Shown here: in pieces, positions 17,327-27,965 of the stretch
Numbering within the stretch: position 1 is the stretch's first letter
Layout of the letters: every line of letters begins with the position of its first letter
Origin: Maricaulis sp.
GTDB lineage: Bacteria > Pseudomonadota > Alphaproteobacteria > Caulobacterales > Maricaulaceae
Assembly: GCF_030149515.1 (NCBI RefSeq)
Contig: NZ_JASBRI010000004.1
Location: forward strand, 28,722-92,721
DNA: 64,000 bases
Reading direction: 5' to 3'
Program-made: the position numbers and the translations under genes
The notes under the pieces: generated by a model
The model's database searches: none
The model's input: only the letters and a program-made list of their open reading frames with translations
What the model was told of the DNA's origin: nothing

Positions 17327-19762
17327 CTATTGCGGACGCGTACGGACCGAATCGCGCGTGACCCGCAGGTCCATGTCGTCCATCATCGTATCGTTGTCCG
17401 AGGAAGAGCGGTAGACTTCCAGGCGGGTCGGCTCGATGCGCGGCGGATAGTAATTGTCCGTGCGGTCGGCATCGGCCGTTTCCCAGAGCGGGTCGAGTTC
17501 GACCTGAACCACTTCGCGATCCGTCATGTAGGTCCAGGTCACGTGCTGCGGGTCGTAGCGCCAGACCTCGGCCGGGATGCGCACAATTTCCGTGGACCCG
17601 TCGGCGAAGGTGAATTCCAGGATGATCGGCATCACCACCCCGCCTTCATTGGTGAAGTCGAGATAGTAGATGCGCTCGTCGCTCTCCAGAATCTCCGCTT
17701 CCCACTCTTCGAGCCCCTCCTGCAGGGCCTCGTAAGTTTCGCGCTGACGGTTGGTAATCGTGTGCCGGTCGTTCTGCGAATAAAACTCGACCACTTCCGG
17801 ATTGCGCTCGGCATAGGTGGCGATGCCGGCCTCGCGATTGGACACCTGGGTCAGGCTTTCCGGACGCTCGGCCTCTTCGGCGCGCTCACGTGCATTCTCG
17901 ATCTCGGGGTTTTCCGTGTCGAACGAGCCTTCGATCACCCGGTCGAGCGAGATGTCGACATGGTCGGTGGAATAGAACCAGCCGCGCCAGAACCAGTCCA
18001 GATCGACACCGGAGACTTCCTCCATCGTGCGGAAGAAGTCATAGGGCGTCGGCCGGCGGAAGCGCCAGCGCTCGGCATAGGTACGGAAGGCGTCGTCGAA
18101 GAGTTCGCGGCCCAGAATGGTCTCGCGCAGGATAACCAGGGCGATGGTCGGCTTGGAATAGGCGTTGGGGCCGAACTGCACGATCGAATCCGACTGCGTC
18201 ATGATCGGCATCTGGTTGGTCGACACCATATACGAGGTGATCGAATGAGGATCGCCTCGGCGGACCGGGAAATCCTCTTCCCACAAGCGTTCGGCCTGGA
18301 ATTGCAGGAAGGAGTTCAGCCCCTCGTCCATCCAGGTCCACTGGCGCTCGTCCGAATTCACGGTCATCGGGAAGTAGATATGGCCGATCTCGTGGATGAT
18401 CACGCCGATCAGACCGCGCTTGGCGGTCAGCGAATAGGTCAGATTGCCGTCGTCATCGACCACCGGACGGCCATAGGTGCCGCCATTGAAGGTGATCATC
18501 GGATACTCCATCCCGCCCTGGGGGCCGGCGATCGACTGTGCGGTGGGATAGGGATAGGGGAAGGAGAAGCCGGAATAGACATCCAGCGTGTGCTCGACCG
18601 CGCGGGTCGAGAAGGTCGACCACAAGGGCTCGCTTTCATTGGGATAGAAAGACATCGCCATGATCAGGTCGGGGGCTTCGCCCTGCCCGTCCTGTTCAAC
18701 GCCCAGGGCGTCCCAGATGAATTTGCGCGAACCAGCCCAGGCGAAATCGCGGACATTGTGGGCATGGAATTCCCAGGTCGCTTCGGAACGAGTGCCCCGG
18801 CGCTCATTGGCGCGGGCTTCCGACGGGGTAACGATAAAAACCGGCTCGTCCGCCGTGCGCGCCTCTTCCAGACGGTCGCGCTGGACCTGGTTGAGCACCT
18901 CGCCGGCATTCTGCAGCTCGCCGGTGGCCGCAACGATGAAATCCTGCGGCACGGTGATCGAAACGTCGTAATCGCCAAATTCCAGGCCGAATTCACCGCG
19001 GCCCAGGAAGGCCTTGTTGTGCCACCCCTCATAGTCCGAGAACACGGCCGCTCGCGGGAACCACTGCGCGATCTGATAGATGCAATCACCCCCGGTATCG
19101 GTAGTTTCCTCAAAACACTCCCAGCCGGCGCGCCCGCCAATGGCCCCGGTCTCGATCAGGCGGTAGTCCCATTCGATCGTGAAGGTAGCGCTCTCGCCCG
19201 TCTCGAGCATGTCATCGAGGTCGATGCGCATCAGCGTGTCGACGATGGTAAAGTCCATCGGATTTCCGTCGGCATCGGTCACACCGGTGATATTGAATCC
19301 GTAGCTGTCCTGGGCAATGCGCTGGCGCCTCCGCACGGAGGACGCCGACACACCTTCGGGATCGGCCCCGCCCGTGCGGGAAGAGGAACGCCCGCCTCCG
19401 CCGACCGTCTCGGTCATCACGGCAATGGAATCGTCGCGGAACCGGTTCTGGTCCAGCAAAAACCAGAGGAAATCCAGAGTGTCCGGGGCATTGTTGGTGT
19501 AGGTGACCGTCTCGGTCCCGTAGAGGTGTTTTTCCTCTTCATCGAGACGGATATCGATGTCGTAGTCGACCTGTTGCTGCCAGTAGTCCGGACCGGGAGC
19601 GCCCGTGGCGCGGCGCTCACGGTTCGGCGAGGGCCAGTCCTCGTCCTCGAGCTGGCGAAAAGCATCGCGCCAGTCATTGGTGGTCTGCTGGACAGGCTGC
19701 GCGGCTGCGACATTGAATGCCGCAGCCGCCGTCGCCAGAACGATCAGGTTGAAACGACGCAT
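17327..19762 (-). CDS. M1-family metallopeptidase, exported
   Basis: 811 residues with a signal peptide (MRRFNLIVLATAAAAFNVAAA). The zinc site HEIGH (457-461) is followed 18 residues later by Glu480 in WMDEGLN, the HExxH-x18-E arrangement of gluzincins. The usual M1 exopeptidase motif GxMEN is replaced by GPQGGMEYP. A long N-terminal beta domain (about 60-330) precedes the catalytic part, and a coiled Glu/Arg-rich segment (about 605-640) follows. Probably a periplasmic aminopeptidase. Stop and start spacing suggest an operon with the DUF6702 gene. Confidence 0.88.
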   Translation of the reverse strand: MRRFNLIVLATAAAAFNVAAAQPVQQTTNDWRDAFRQLEDEDWPSPNRERRATGAPGPDYWQQQVDYDIDIRLDEEEKHLYGTETVTYTNNAPDTLDFLWFLLDQNRFRDDSIAVMTETVGGGGRSSSRTGGADPEGVSASSVRRRQRIAQDSYGFNITGVTDADGNPMDFTIVDTLMRIDLDDMLETGESATFTIEWDYRLIETGAIGGRAGWECFEETTDTGGDCIYQIAQWFPRAAVFSDYEGWHNKAFLGRGEFGLEFGDYDVSITVPQDFIVAATGELQNAGEVLNQVQRDRLEEARTADEPVFIVTPSEARANERRGTRSEATWEFHAHNVRDFAWAGSRKFIWDALGVEQDGQGEAPDLIMAMSFYPNESEPLWSTFSTRAVEHTLDVYSGFSFPYPYPTAQSIAGPQGGMEYPMITFNGGTYGRPVVDDDGNLTYSLTAKRGLIGVIIHEIGHIYFPMTVNSDERQWTWMDEGLNSFLQFQAERLWEEDFPVRRGDPHSITSYMVSTNQMPIMTQSDSIVQFGPNAYSKPTIALVILRETILGRELFDDAFRTYAERWRFRRPTPYDFFRTMEEVSGVDLDWFWRGWFYSTDHVDISLDRVIEGSFDTENPEIENARERAEEAERPESLTQVSNREAGIATYAERNPEVVEFYSQNDRHTITNRQRETYEALQEGLEEWEAEILESDERIYYLDFTNEGGVVMPIILEFTFADGSTEIVRIPAEVWRYDPQHVTWTYMTDREVVQVELDPLWETADADRTDNYYPPRIEPTRLEVYRSSSDNDTMMDDMDLRVTRDSVRTRPQ

Positions 19763-19832
19763 CTCTATGTACCCCTCGCCCCAATTGTCGGGTCTTATGA
19801 AGGCAGAGATTTAGCGTGCGGTACGAAAGGCG

Positions 19833-21155
19833 TCACCCCTGGCTTACGGAATTGTCATCCTGCACGGATGTATCGGCGGGAACGGGGCCGGACTGCCTGC
19901 CCTCGCCACCCGACATCAGCCAGGCGCCAAGACCGATAAAGACCAGGACCAGCCCCAGGATAGCGCCCAGGCCGGGGATCGCTCCAAGGGCCACCGACAC
20001 CGCCAACACAACCAGCAGAGAGAGCAGACGCATGCCCAGTCCCAGCGGCTCTTCGGGCCTGCGGTTGAAAACCAGATCGCCGACCGCGAAAGCGCCGAGC
20101 GCCAGGCACAGGAGCAGGAAGGGCCAGAACAGAACCCACATGAAGGGAATCAGTACGATTCCGATCACCGTGATCGCCAGCAGGACAGTCAGGATCACCA
20201 TAACCACAGGCGAAAGCGCGAAACTGATAAAGCCCAGAAAGCCCGAGACCAGCGGCTTGCGCCGGAAGGTGCGGGCAATGCGGCTCACGCCGCGCGGCGT
20301 CATCAGCACGGCCAGAAGGCCTAGCAGCAGCGCCGCGCCGGGCACCGCAATGCCGAAGAAGGCGAACGGCGCGCCGATCAACTCCCACGGCCCGTCGATA
20401 TCGAAATGGATATCGTCCCAGTGCTTGGCGCCGAAATTGAAGGACTGGTAGGTATAGTTGTACTCGCCGGTCTGGGCGCCATCGGCAATGACCGGCTCGG
20501 CCGGGCCCCGCACATCCAGCCGCCCTTCGATGCGGGCGGTCTCCAGGATGTAGACTTCCTCAGCCAGCACTTCGACATCGCCGCGGATCGTGCCTGCCAG
20601 CGTGACCTCGCCGCCCTCGATCTCGACCTCGCCGTCGATCGTGCCATGCAGTTCGACTTCGCCGCCGGCGATCTCTGCGCCATTGTGGAACATGCTTTCC
20701 GGATAGACGCCGACATATCCGCCGGCCAGATGCACACGATCCTGCACCGTCGCGCTGATTTCGACATTGCCGCCGGCTGCGGACAATTGCCCGCCGACCG
20801 AACCGCGCACCGACACATCGCCACCGGCGGCACTGACTTCACCCCCGACATCGGCATCGATCTCGATATCCCCGCCGGCAATCTCGACCTCTTCGGCGAC
20901 GGTGCCGCGGATACGCACATCGCCGCCGAAGAAGTGCACTGAGCCGTGCACATTGGCATCGACCTGCCCGTCTCCGGCAACAGCGGAAATATCGCCCAGG
21001 ATCTCGCCGCGCACGGACATGTCGCCGCCCAGGAAAATCACGTCGTCGCGGCTGCCGTCGATTTCGACTTCGCCGCCGATGACCTGGGCTCCGGCAGCCC
21101 CGGTCGCGATGGAGATGGCCAGCCCCATGGCCATGATCATGTGTTTGATCGTCAT
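19833..21155 (-). CDS. Exported bactofilin-like repeat protein with C-terminal membrane domain
   Basis: 440 residues. A signal peptide (MTIKHMIMAMGLAISIATGAAGA) is followed to about residue 215 by some eleven repeats of roughly 18 residues with the pattern AGGDVxVxGxVxG, as expected for a right-handed beta-helix like bactofilins. Then come four or five hydrophobic segments (about 255-425). Unlike classical bactofilins, which are cytoplasmic polymers, this one should display its beta-helix outside the inner membrane. The ATG at 21155 has AGAGAGTT upstream and is preferred to one 15 codons earlier. The next gene on the strand is a lipoprotein with the same repeats. Confidence 0.78.
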   Translation of the reverse strand: MTIKHMIMAMGLAISIATGAAGAQVIGGEVEIDGSRDDVIFLGGDMSVRGEILGDISAVAGDGQVDANVHGSVHFFGGDVRIRGTVAEEVEIAGGDIEIDADVGGEVSAAGGDVSVRGSVGGQLSAAGGNVEISATVQDRVHLAGGYVGVYPESMFHNGAEIAGGEVELHGTIDGEVEIEGGEVTLAGTIRGDVEVLAEEVYILETARIEGRLDVRGPAEPVIADGAQTGEYNYTYQSFNFGAKHWDDIHFDIDGPWELIGAPFAFFGIAVPGAALLLGLLAVLMTPRGVSRIARTFRRKPLVSGFLGFISFALSPVVMVILTVLLAITVIGIVLIPFMWVLFWPFLLLCLALGAFAVGDLVFNRRPEEPLGLGMRLLSLLVVLAVSVALGAIPGLGAILGLVLVFIGLGAWLMSGGEGRQSGPVPADTSVQDDNSVSQG

Positions 21156-21214
21156 AACTCTCTTCTCCCTGCGCCCCCCGGCAATCAGGTCGTTGTACAT
21201 AATGGGTATGTGCT

Positions 21215-21988
21215 CTAGTCGTCGATCAGATCGTCGCAGTCGCGGCGATTGCGCGGCATATATTCAAGGCCCGGCACACGGGCGCCGCTTTCCGTTCGCG
21301 GTTCGCTTTCGGCATAGACTTCCAGCGGGCCATCGATGCGGGCCGTATCCGCGAATACGACCGAAACCGCACAGACCTGCCCGCCATTGTGCAACCGTCC
21401 GCCGATTTCGATACGGCCCTGATTGCCACGATAGTCGCGATTGCGGCGCATCTCCCTGATGGCCACGAACTTCACGGGGCCGGACACTTCGCCGTTGAAC
21501 ACGATCGAACCGGCATGCGCACTAAGGCCGTTCAGGAAAGTCGCATCCACCCTCATCTCGCCCGCAGCCAGAGAGGCCTCGCCGGCAATGCGGCCGGAGA
21601 CGTCCAGATCGCCAGAAGCGATGCCCAGCTCGTCCATGGCCTCGCCGTTCCAGGTAACGTCGCCGCCCGCGATGGAGGCCTCGCCGGATACCGTGCCGGA
21701 AAAGCGGACATCGCCGGCTGCGATCGACATCTCGCCGCCAACGTTCAGATCGTCCATGTCGACATCGCCGGAAACCAGGCTGAGATCGCCGCCGACCCGG
21801 CCGCGCAGATTGAGATCGCCGCTCAGCCGGCTGTAATCCCCGTCCCGGTCCAGCACGATATAGCCGTCGGACGCGCGCCGGTCGCGCAGCATTTTCCCGT
21901 CACTGTCATCATCGGCCACGACGATGACACATCCCGACGTCGCCAGCGAGGCTGTCAGGGCGGTGGCGGCAAGCCAGAGCTTGGTCAT
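21215..21988 (-). CDS. Bactofilin-like repeat lipoprotein, paralogue 1
   Basis: 257 residues. Lipoprotein signal ending in ATSGC (Cys near residue 19), then an Asp-rich linker and about seven beta-helix repeats of the type SGDVxxxxxxVGGEMSIAAGDV. The C-terminal 75 residues (GRIEIGGRLHNGGQVCAVS to a terminal RDCD motif) match the equivalent part of the lipoprotein at 24023-24682, including two cysteines that may form a disulfide. The start at 21988 lies at the signal peptide. It lies about 59 bases upstream of the membrane paralogue on the same strand and is divergent from the acyl ligase. Function unknown; envelope scaffold or surface layer are guesses. Confidence 0.75.
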   Translation of the reverse strand: MTKLWLAATALTASLATSGCVIVVADDDSDGKMLRDRRASDGYIVLDRDGDYSRLSGDLNLRGRVGGDLSLVSGDVDMDDLNVGGEMSIAAGDVRFSGTVSGEASIAGGDVTWNGEAMDELGIASGDLDVSGRIAGEASLAAGEMRVDATFLNGLSAHAGSIVFNGEVSGPVKFVAIREMRRNRDYRGNQGRIEIGGRLHNGGQVCAVSVVFADTARIDGPLEVYAESEPRTESGARVPGLEYMPRNRRDCDDLIDD

Positions 21989-22076
21989 TCTATACTCCCG
22001 TAACGACAGACCCCGCCGCCCACCGGCGTGTTGCAGGATCGGGTCTACGCTCCCCAGCGTCGGATATGACCATACA

Positions 22077-22120
22077 TTATCGAAAAACGATATCAAGATA
22101 TTTTTCTCGTTTTTCGATAA
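22077..22120. promoter_or_regulatory. Twin palindromic operator in the divergent promoter region
   Basis: Two near-identical 15-bp palindromes: TATCGAAAAACGATA at 22079-22093 (perfect five-base arms, five-base spacer) and TCTCGTTTTTCGATA at 22105-22119 (one arm mismatch), centres 26 bp apart. Together they form a larger perfect 14-bp inverted repeat (22077-22090 with 22107-22120). They lie in a markedly AT-rich stretch between the lipoprotein gene and the acyl ligase. The pattern is that of a dimeric winged-helix repressor site; the regulator is not identified. Confidence 0.6.
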
Positions 22121-22256
22121 ATATTTTCTGATTTACGAGAAGGCCGACTCGCTTTGGGTGCCCGATCTACACTCGCCCCTTCCCTATACGTCAGCGAAGG
22201 CTAGTATCGGCGGTAATACAAGCGCCTGCACAAGAAGGCGCAGTTGGGAGGATTTC

Positions 22257-23909
22257 ATGGCTGACCTTTCAGCCGCCGGGAATGCCCCGGCCCGCGGCCC
22301 CCGGGCCGCATCCGATACGATTCATGAGGGCGCGCCGTTCAATCTGAACCGCATTCGCAAATCGGTCGTCGCGTCCATGCTCGACTCGAAACGCCGGTAC
22401 GGCGGCAAGAAGATTGCCGCCGTCGATGCGGACGGGCGGGAGGTTTCCTTCAACGATCTGACGAAGGCCATGTTCGCCCTGGGTCATGCCCTCAAGGCCG
22501 GCACCGAGCGCGGCGAAGCCGTCGGAGTGCTGCTGCCCACGGGCGTAGGCGCGATCATCTCATTCTACGCCATCTCGGCCTATGGCCGCGTACCGGCCAT
22601 GCTCAACTTCACCGCCGGCGAGCGTGCCCTCAAGGCCGCCTGCACCGCCTGCAAGGCAAGGAAGATCGTCACCGCCCACCGTTTCATCGAACTGGGCGAG
22701 CTGCGGGATCTCGAAGCGGAGCTCAAGAAGGATCACGAGCTGGTCTATCTGGAGGATGTGCGCGAGAACCTGTCGCTGATGGACAAGGCCTTTGCGGCGA
22801 TCGGCACGCTCCTGCCCTTCGCCGTGCGGGCCCATCCGGATCCGGACAGTCCGGCCGTCTATCTCTTCACCTCGGGCACGGAAGGCGATCCGAAAGGCGT
22901 GGTGCTCAGCCATGCCAATCTCCTTGCCAATGTCGAGCAGGTGCGCGACCACATCAAGATCCTGCCCACCGATACGCTGTTCAATCCGCTGCCGACCTTT
23001 CACTGTTTCGGCCTCACGGGCGGCGTGCTGGTGCCGATCGGGCTAGGCGTACCGGCGATCTGTCATCCCACACCGCTGCAGGCCAAGACCATCGTCAAGC
23101 GCATCGCCGAGACGAAGGCGACCATCCTGTTCGCCACCGACACCTTCATGAACCAGTATGCCCGAGCGGCCGACGAAGGCGATCTCTCCTCGCTGCGCTT
23201 TGCCGTGTGTGGCGCCGAACGGGTGAAGGACGAGACGCGATCTTCGCTGCGACGGCGCTTCAATCTGGAAATCGTCGAGGGCTATGGCCTCACCGAAGCC
23301 GCGCCGGTGCTCTCGGTCAATCAGCCGGAAAACAACCGGCCGGGCACGGTCGGACAGCTGATGCCGGGCTGCCAGGCAAAGCTGGTGCCTGTCGAGGGCA
23401 TCGAGGATGGCGGGCAATTGCACATCAAGGGCCCCAACATCATGAAGGGCTATATTCGCCCCTCCGCGCCGCTGGTCCTGGAAACTCCCGAGGACGGCTG
23501 GCACGATACCGGCGACATCGTTTCAATCGACGAGGACGGTTTCCTGCGTATCCGCGGCCGGGTGAAGCGCTTCGCCAAACTCGGCGGGGAAATGGTCTCG
23601 CTGGCCGTGGTGGAAAATTGCGCCACCTCGCTATGGCCCGACAATATGCATGCCGCTGCGGCCATTCCGGACAAGCGCAAGGGCGAACAGGTCATCCTGT
23701 TGACCGACTATCCCAAGGCCGACCGCGCCGACCTTGTCGCCTTCGCCCGCAATCACGGCATTTCCGAACTCGCCATCCCGCGCAAGATCATCCATGTCGG
23801 CAGCATTCCGGTGCTGGGTACCGGCAAGACCGACTACGGTTCGGTGCAGAAGACGGTCGAAGCGATGATGGCGGAGGAACTCAAACCCGCTCCCGAACCC
23901 GCCGAATAG
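22257..23909 (+). CDS. AMP-forming acyl-CoA/acyl-ACP synthetase (Aas C-terminal type)
   Basis: 550 residues of the ANL adenylating family. The ATP loop LFTSGTEGDPKGVVLSH, GYGLTEAAPVLSVN and the C-terminal hinge DTGDIVSIDEDGFLRIRGR are all present, with the A10-type lysine region TGKTDYGSVQK near the end. The N-terminal part resembles the ligase half of the fused acyltransferase/synthetase Aas (2-acylglycerophosphoethanolamine cycle); no acyltransferase domain is present. An ideal GGGAGG (22247-22252) sets the ATG at 22257. Three bactofilin-like genes surround it on the opposite strand, suggesting a role in envelope lipids. Confidence 0.85.
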   Translation: MADLSAAGNAPARGPRAASDTIHEGAPFNLNRIRKSVVASMLDSKRRYGGKKIAAVDADGREVSFNDLTKAMFALGHALKAGTERGEAVGVLLPTGVGAIISFYAISAYGRVPAMLNFTAGERALKAACTACKARKIVTAHRFIELGELRDLEAELKKDHELVYLEDVRENLSLMDKAFAAIGTLLPFAVRAHPDPDSPAVYLFTSGTEGDPKGVVLSHANLLANVEQVRDHIKILPTDTLFNPLPTFHCFGLTGGVLVPIGLGVPAICHPTPLQAKTIVKRIAETKATILFATDTFMNQYARAADEGDLSSLRFAVCGAERVKDETRSSLRRRFNLEIVEGYGLTEAAPVLSVNQPENNRPGTVGQLMPGCQAKLVPVEGIEDGGQLHIKGPNIMKGYIRPSAPLVLETPEDGWHDTGDIVSIDEDGFLRIRGRVKRFAKLGGEMVSLAVVENCATSLWPDNMHAAAAIPDKRKGEQVILLTDYPKADRADLVAFARNHGISELAIPRKIIHVGSIPVLGTGKTDYGSVQKTVEAMMAEELKPAPEPAE

Positions 23910-24022
23910 CGGCAAACCGCAGAGGGGCCGGAACCCGGAAACAGGGCCTTCGGCACTGGAGGGAGACGGCCGACGGCGTCTGGGGAGACGTATGGGTTTC
24001 CGGGCCCCGGGTTCTGTTCCGG

Positions 24023-24682
24023 CTAGATCCGGTCGCAATCGCGGCCGGCCAGCGGCTCGTAGCGGAAACCGTTGCCGCGCGGCCGGTTTTCCGAGATTAC
24101 CAGAAGGTCGCCTTCGATCCGCGAGCCGCGCCGGAATTCCACTTCGGCCGCACAGATCGTGCCGCCCCGGGCGAGCCGGCCGGATACCTCCACCCGGCCA
24201 TTGCCGTCGCGATTGCCCTGTCCGCGGATCTCGACCGGGCCATTCACATCGGCGTGCAGATTCATATGGCCGGCATCCATTTCCAGCCGCCCGCGCACCT
24301 CGCCGCGCAGGGTCACACGGCCCGCCGCAATCTCGGCATCGCCGTCTATAACGGCATCGATATAGGCTGTGCCTGCGGCAATCTCGGCATTGCCGCCGAC
24401 CGTGCCGGAAAAGCGCACCCGGCCCCCCTCGGCGGTCAAATTCCGGCCGACGCGGGCATTGGATCGCACCGTGGCGCCTGCCAGGGCCAGATCGCGGCCG
24501 ACATCGCCGTCCGCGCCGACCATCATGCCGGAGAACTCGGCATCGCCGGGAACATCCACATTTCGCGACGCGACGAGTCCGGCGCTCTCCACCGACCGGT
24601 TCTCTCCCTGGCCGGAGACGTTATAGGTACAGGCCGACAACAAGACAGCCGCACCGGCGGCCAGGAGGGAAGATTTCAGCAT
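24023..24682 (-). CDS. Bactofilin-like repeat lipoprotein, paralogue 2
   Basis: 219 residues. Lipoprotein signal (MLKSSLLAAGAAVLLSAC), short linker, then about six beta-helix repeats (GDVGRDLALAGATV, GRNLTAEGGRVRFSGTVGG and so on). The C-terminal block from GRVEVSGRLARGGTICAAE to RDCDRI aligns with that of the lipoprotein at 21215-21988, including both cysteines and the final RDCD. The two are clear paralogues although the acyl ligase gene lies between them. It converges with the acyl ligase gene, whose stop is about 115 bases away. Function unknown. Confidence 0.75.
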   Translation of the reverse strand: MLKSSLLAAGAAVLLSACTYNVSGQGENRSVESAGLVASRNVDVPGDAEFSGMMVGADGDVGRDLALAGATVRSNARVGRNLTAEGGRVRFSGTVGGNAEIAAGTAYIDAVIDGDAEIAAGRVTLRGEVRGRLEMDAGHMNLHADVNGPVEIRGQGNRDGNGRVEVSGRLARGGTICAAEVEFRRGSRIEGDLLVISENRPRGNGFRYEPLAGRDCDRI

Positions 24683-24752
24683 GGCGTCCTCACGAGGTTG
24701 GCTTTGACCTCATGATGCACGGCGCCGTGCGATTGGATGCAATCCCGCTGGA

Positions 24753-26153
<1,401 letters not shown>

Positions 26154-26253
26154 GGAAACCCCTTTCATTCACATGCGAAATTTACAGCGTGCGCAGACTC
26201 GCCAGATAGCAGTGCGCCGCCCGCATATCAATGGCGGCCGGTCCTGCGGCGCG

Positions 26254-26625
26254 CTAGAGATCCTGTACCGGATTGGTCAGATCGCTAGGGGGATTGTCAC
26301 CGGTATTCATGACGCCGGCGCGCTCGATCAGCATCATGTGAACCTTCTCGGTCTGTGCGACCGGTCTGTGACGCACGCCCCTGGGAATGACGCAGAACTC
26401 GCCCGGCCCCAGCACGACCGCATCCTCACCCTCGATCTCGATTTTCAGAACGCCGCGCGTCACGAGGAAAAACTCGTCCTCCTCGGCATGTGCATGCCAG
26501 TCGAATGCCCCTTCCGCCTTGGCAAGCTTGATCTCATAATCGTCCAGGCGACCGACGCGTCTGGGCGACCAGGCGTCCTTGAACTGGGCATGCTTTTCGG
26601 CAAGCGAAATGACCTCGACCGGCAT
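26254..26625 (-). CDS. Cupin-domain protein
   Basis: 123 residues folding as a single small beta-barrel. Metal-binding cupin motif 1 reads WHAHAEEDEFFLVTRGVLKIEIEG and motif 2 PGEFCVIPRGVRHRPVA, with the usual His, His, Glu and His ligands. Such proteins bind small carbohydrates or act as dioxygenase-like or isomerase enzymes; the substrate cannot be told here. It lies about 100 bases upstream of lpdA on the same strand. Confidence 0.85.
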   Translation of the reverse strand: MPVEVISLAEKHAQFKDAWSPRRVGRLDDYEIKLAKAEGAFDWHAHAEEDEFFLVTRGVLKIEIEGEDAVVLGPGEFCVIPRGVRHRPVAQTEKVHMMLIERAGVMNTGDNPPSDLTNPVQDL

Positions 26626-26709
26626 TCAATCCTCCCCGGCAACGCAGTGCAATCTCAAGGCACCGCGATCGTCATTCGTCATGCTAGCCATATTCGACAG
26701 GAGAACGGA

Positions 26710-27129
26710 ATGACGGGCGGCAGCGATCTCGACCACCTGATCCGGAACATGGCGCCCCACCTCGGCGCGACGACCTATGTCTTCGTCACCTTGCCGCCCG
26801 GCAACAGCGAGCCCGAAGGGCTGACGCCCCTACTGCGCTTCGCCGAAGACGAGGGACTCACCCTGATCCTGCCGGAAAGCCAGGCCCGCAAGGCCGGGCT
26901 GGATTTCACCTTTCCCTGCCGCCGCATCACCCTGAGCATACAATCCTCGCTTGAGGCCGTCGGCTTCATGGCGCGCATCGCAACCGCCCTGGCCGGGTCC
27001 GGTATCGGCTGCAATCCCGTCTCGGGCTATTTCCACGATCACCTTTTCGTACCGACAGACCGGGCGGAACAGGCTATGGCTGTGCTACAGGCGCTGTCCC
27101 GCGGCGAGGCCCTGGCCGAAATCGATTGA
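26710..27129 (+). CDS. ACT-domain protein
   Basis: 139 residues, starting at the ATG at 26710 (weak ribosome site). The pattern of an N-terminal domain with TYVFVTLPPG and PLLRFAEDEGLTLILPES, followed by an ACT fold with SSLEAVGFMARIATALAGSGIGCNPVSGYFHDHLFVP, fits the small two-part ACT proteins related to aspartate-kinase regulatory domains. These usually bind amino acids; the ligand is unknown. Probably forms a short unit with the following oxygenase gene. Confidence 0.78.
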   Translation: MTGGSDLDHLIRNMAPHLGATTYVFVTLPPGNSEPEGLTPLLRFAEDEGLTLILPESQARKAGLDFTFPCRRITLSIQSSLEAVGFMARIATALAGSGIGCNPVSGYFHDHLFVPTDRAEQAMAVLQALSRGEALAEID

Positions 27130-27190
27130 CCGGTGCAGCGCCCGGCCCTATGAGCGCGCATCCGTTTTCCGGCGATGAGACGATATCGCG

Positions 27191-27868
27191 TTGAGCCTGA
27201 TCGCTCCGGCCCTCACCGGCCTGCCCGCATTTGATGCCGACACGCTGTGCGACGAAATCGTGGCGCAGGGGTGGAGCGTTTGCCGGCTGGCCGATCCGGT
27301 CATGCTGGCCGCGCTCTGCGACGAGGCCGTCGCGCTCTGGCAGGAAGACGAACTCTCGCCCGCCGGGGTCGGCCGCGCGAAAGACCACGACGTCGTCCGC
27401 CGCATCCGCCGGGACAAGACCCGCTGGCTGGACGGATCGAGCCCCGCCCAGACGGCCTATCTCGCCTTCGCGGAAGCACTGCGGCGCGAGATCAACTACC
27501 GGCTGATGCTCGGCCTGTTCGCCTTCGAGGCGCACTATGCGGTCTATGAGTCCGGCGGATTCTACAAACGCCATATCGACAGTTTCCATGGCGCCCGCAA
27601 CCGCATGCTCTCCTCCGTCCTTTATCTCAATCGGGACTGGGACCGGTCCGAGGGCGGACTTTTGCGTCTCTACGCACCGGACAGCGACAGGCTGGTCCAG
27701 GAGGTGGTCCCGGAATTCGGCACGCTGGCCGTCTTCCTGTCCGAGGACATCCCCCACGAGGTGACACCGGCCGGGCGCGAACGTTTCTCCATCGCCGGCT
27801 GGCACCGATGCAACGATCGCAGCCAGGTGCCCGCATTGCAGGCGAGGACACTGCCGGCGGGCGGGTGA
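27191..27868 (+). CDS. 2-oxoglutarate/Fe(II)-dependent oxygenase (prolyl-hydroxylase-like)
   Basis: 225 residues. The iron ligands H128 and D130 (KRHIDSFHG) and H189 (PHEVTP), with the 2-oxoglutarate arginine R198 (RERFSIAGW), form the classical HxD...H...R set of the P4H/EGL-9-like superfamily. The frame has no ATG before residue 38, and a TTG at 27191 is the only start that preserves the N-terminal helix; ribosome site weak. The substrate, protein or small molecule, is not known. Confidence 0.82.
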   Translation: MSLIAPALTGLPAFDADTLCDEIVAQGWSVCRLADPVMLAALCDEAVALWQEDELSPAGVGRAKDHDVVRRIRRDKTRWLDGSSPAQTAYLAFAEALRREINYRLMLGLFAFEAHYAVYESGGFYKRHIDSFHGARNRMLSSVLYLNRDWDRSEGGLLRLYAPDSDRLVQEVVPEFGTLAVFLSEDIPHEVTPAGRERFSIAGWHRCNDRSQVPALQARTLPAGG

Positions 27869-27965
27869 TGCGCCACTGCGATACATCTGCCGGCCAGGTC
27901 CTGGCCTCGCTCGCCGATCAGGAGGGCCCGGATAGCGCGGATGCGTTTTCGGGAAGACCCAGGCG

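Noticed and set aside
17192..19939. Very long open frame (over 900 codons) on the plus strand
   Set aside because: It runs antisense to the M1 peptidase gene, whose signal peptide, zinc site and length are all right. Long antisense frames are common in GC-rich DNA.
19833..21155. Short-period DNA repeats that look like a CRISPR array or tandem repeat
   Set aside because: They are codons of an 18-residue protein repeat; DNA units vary and lie in one open frame with a signal peptide.
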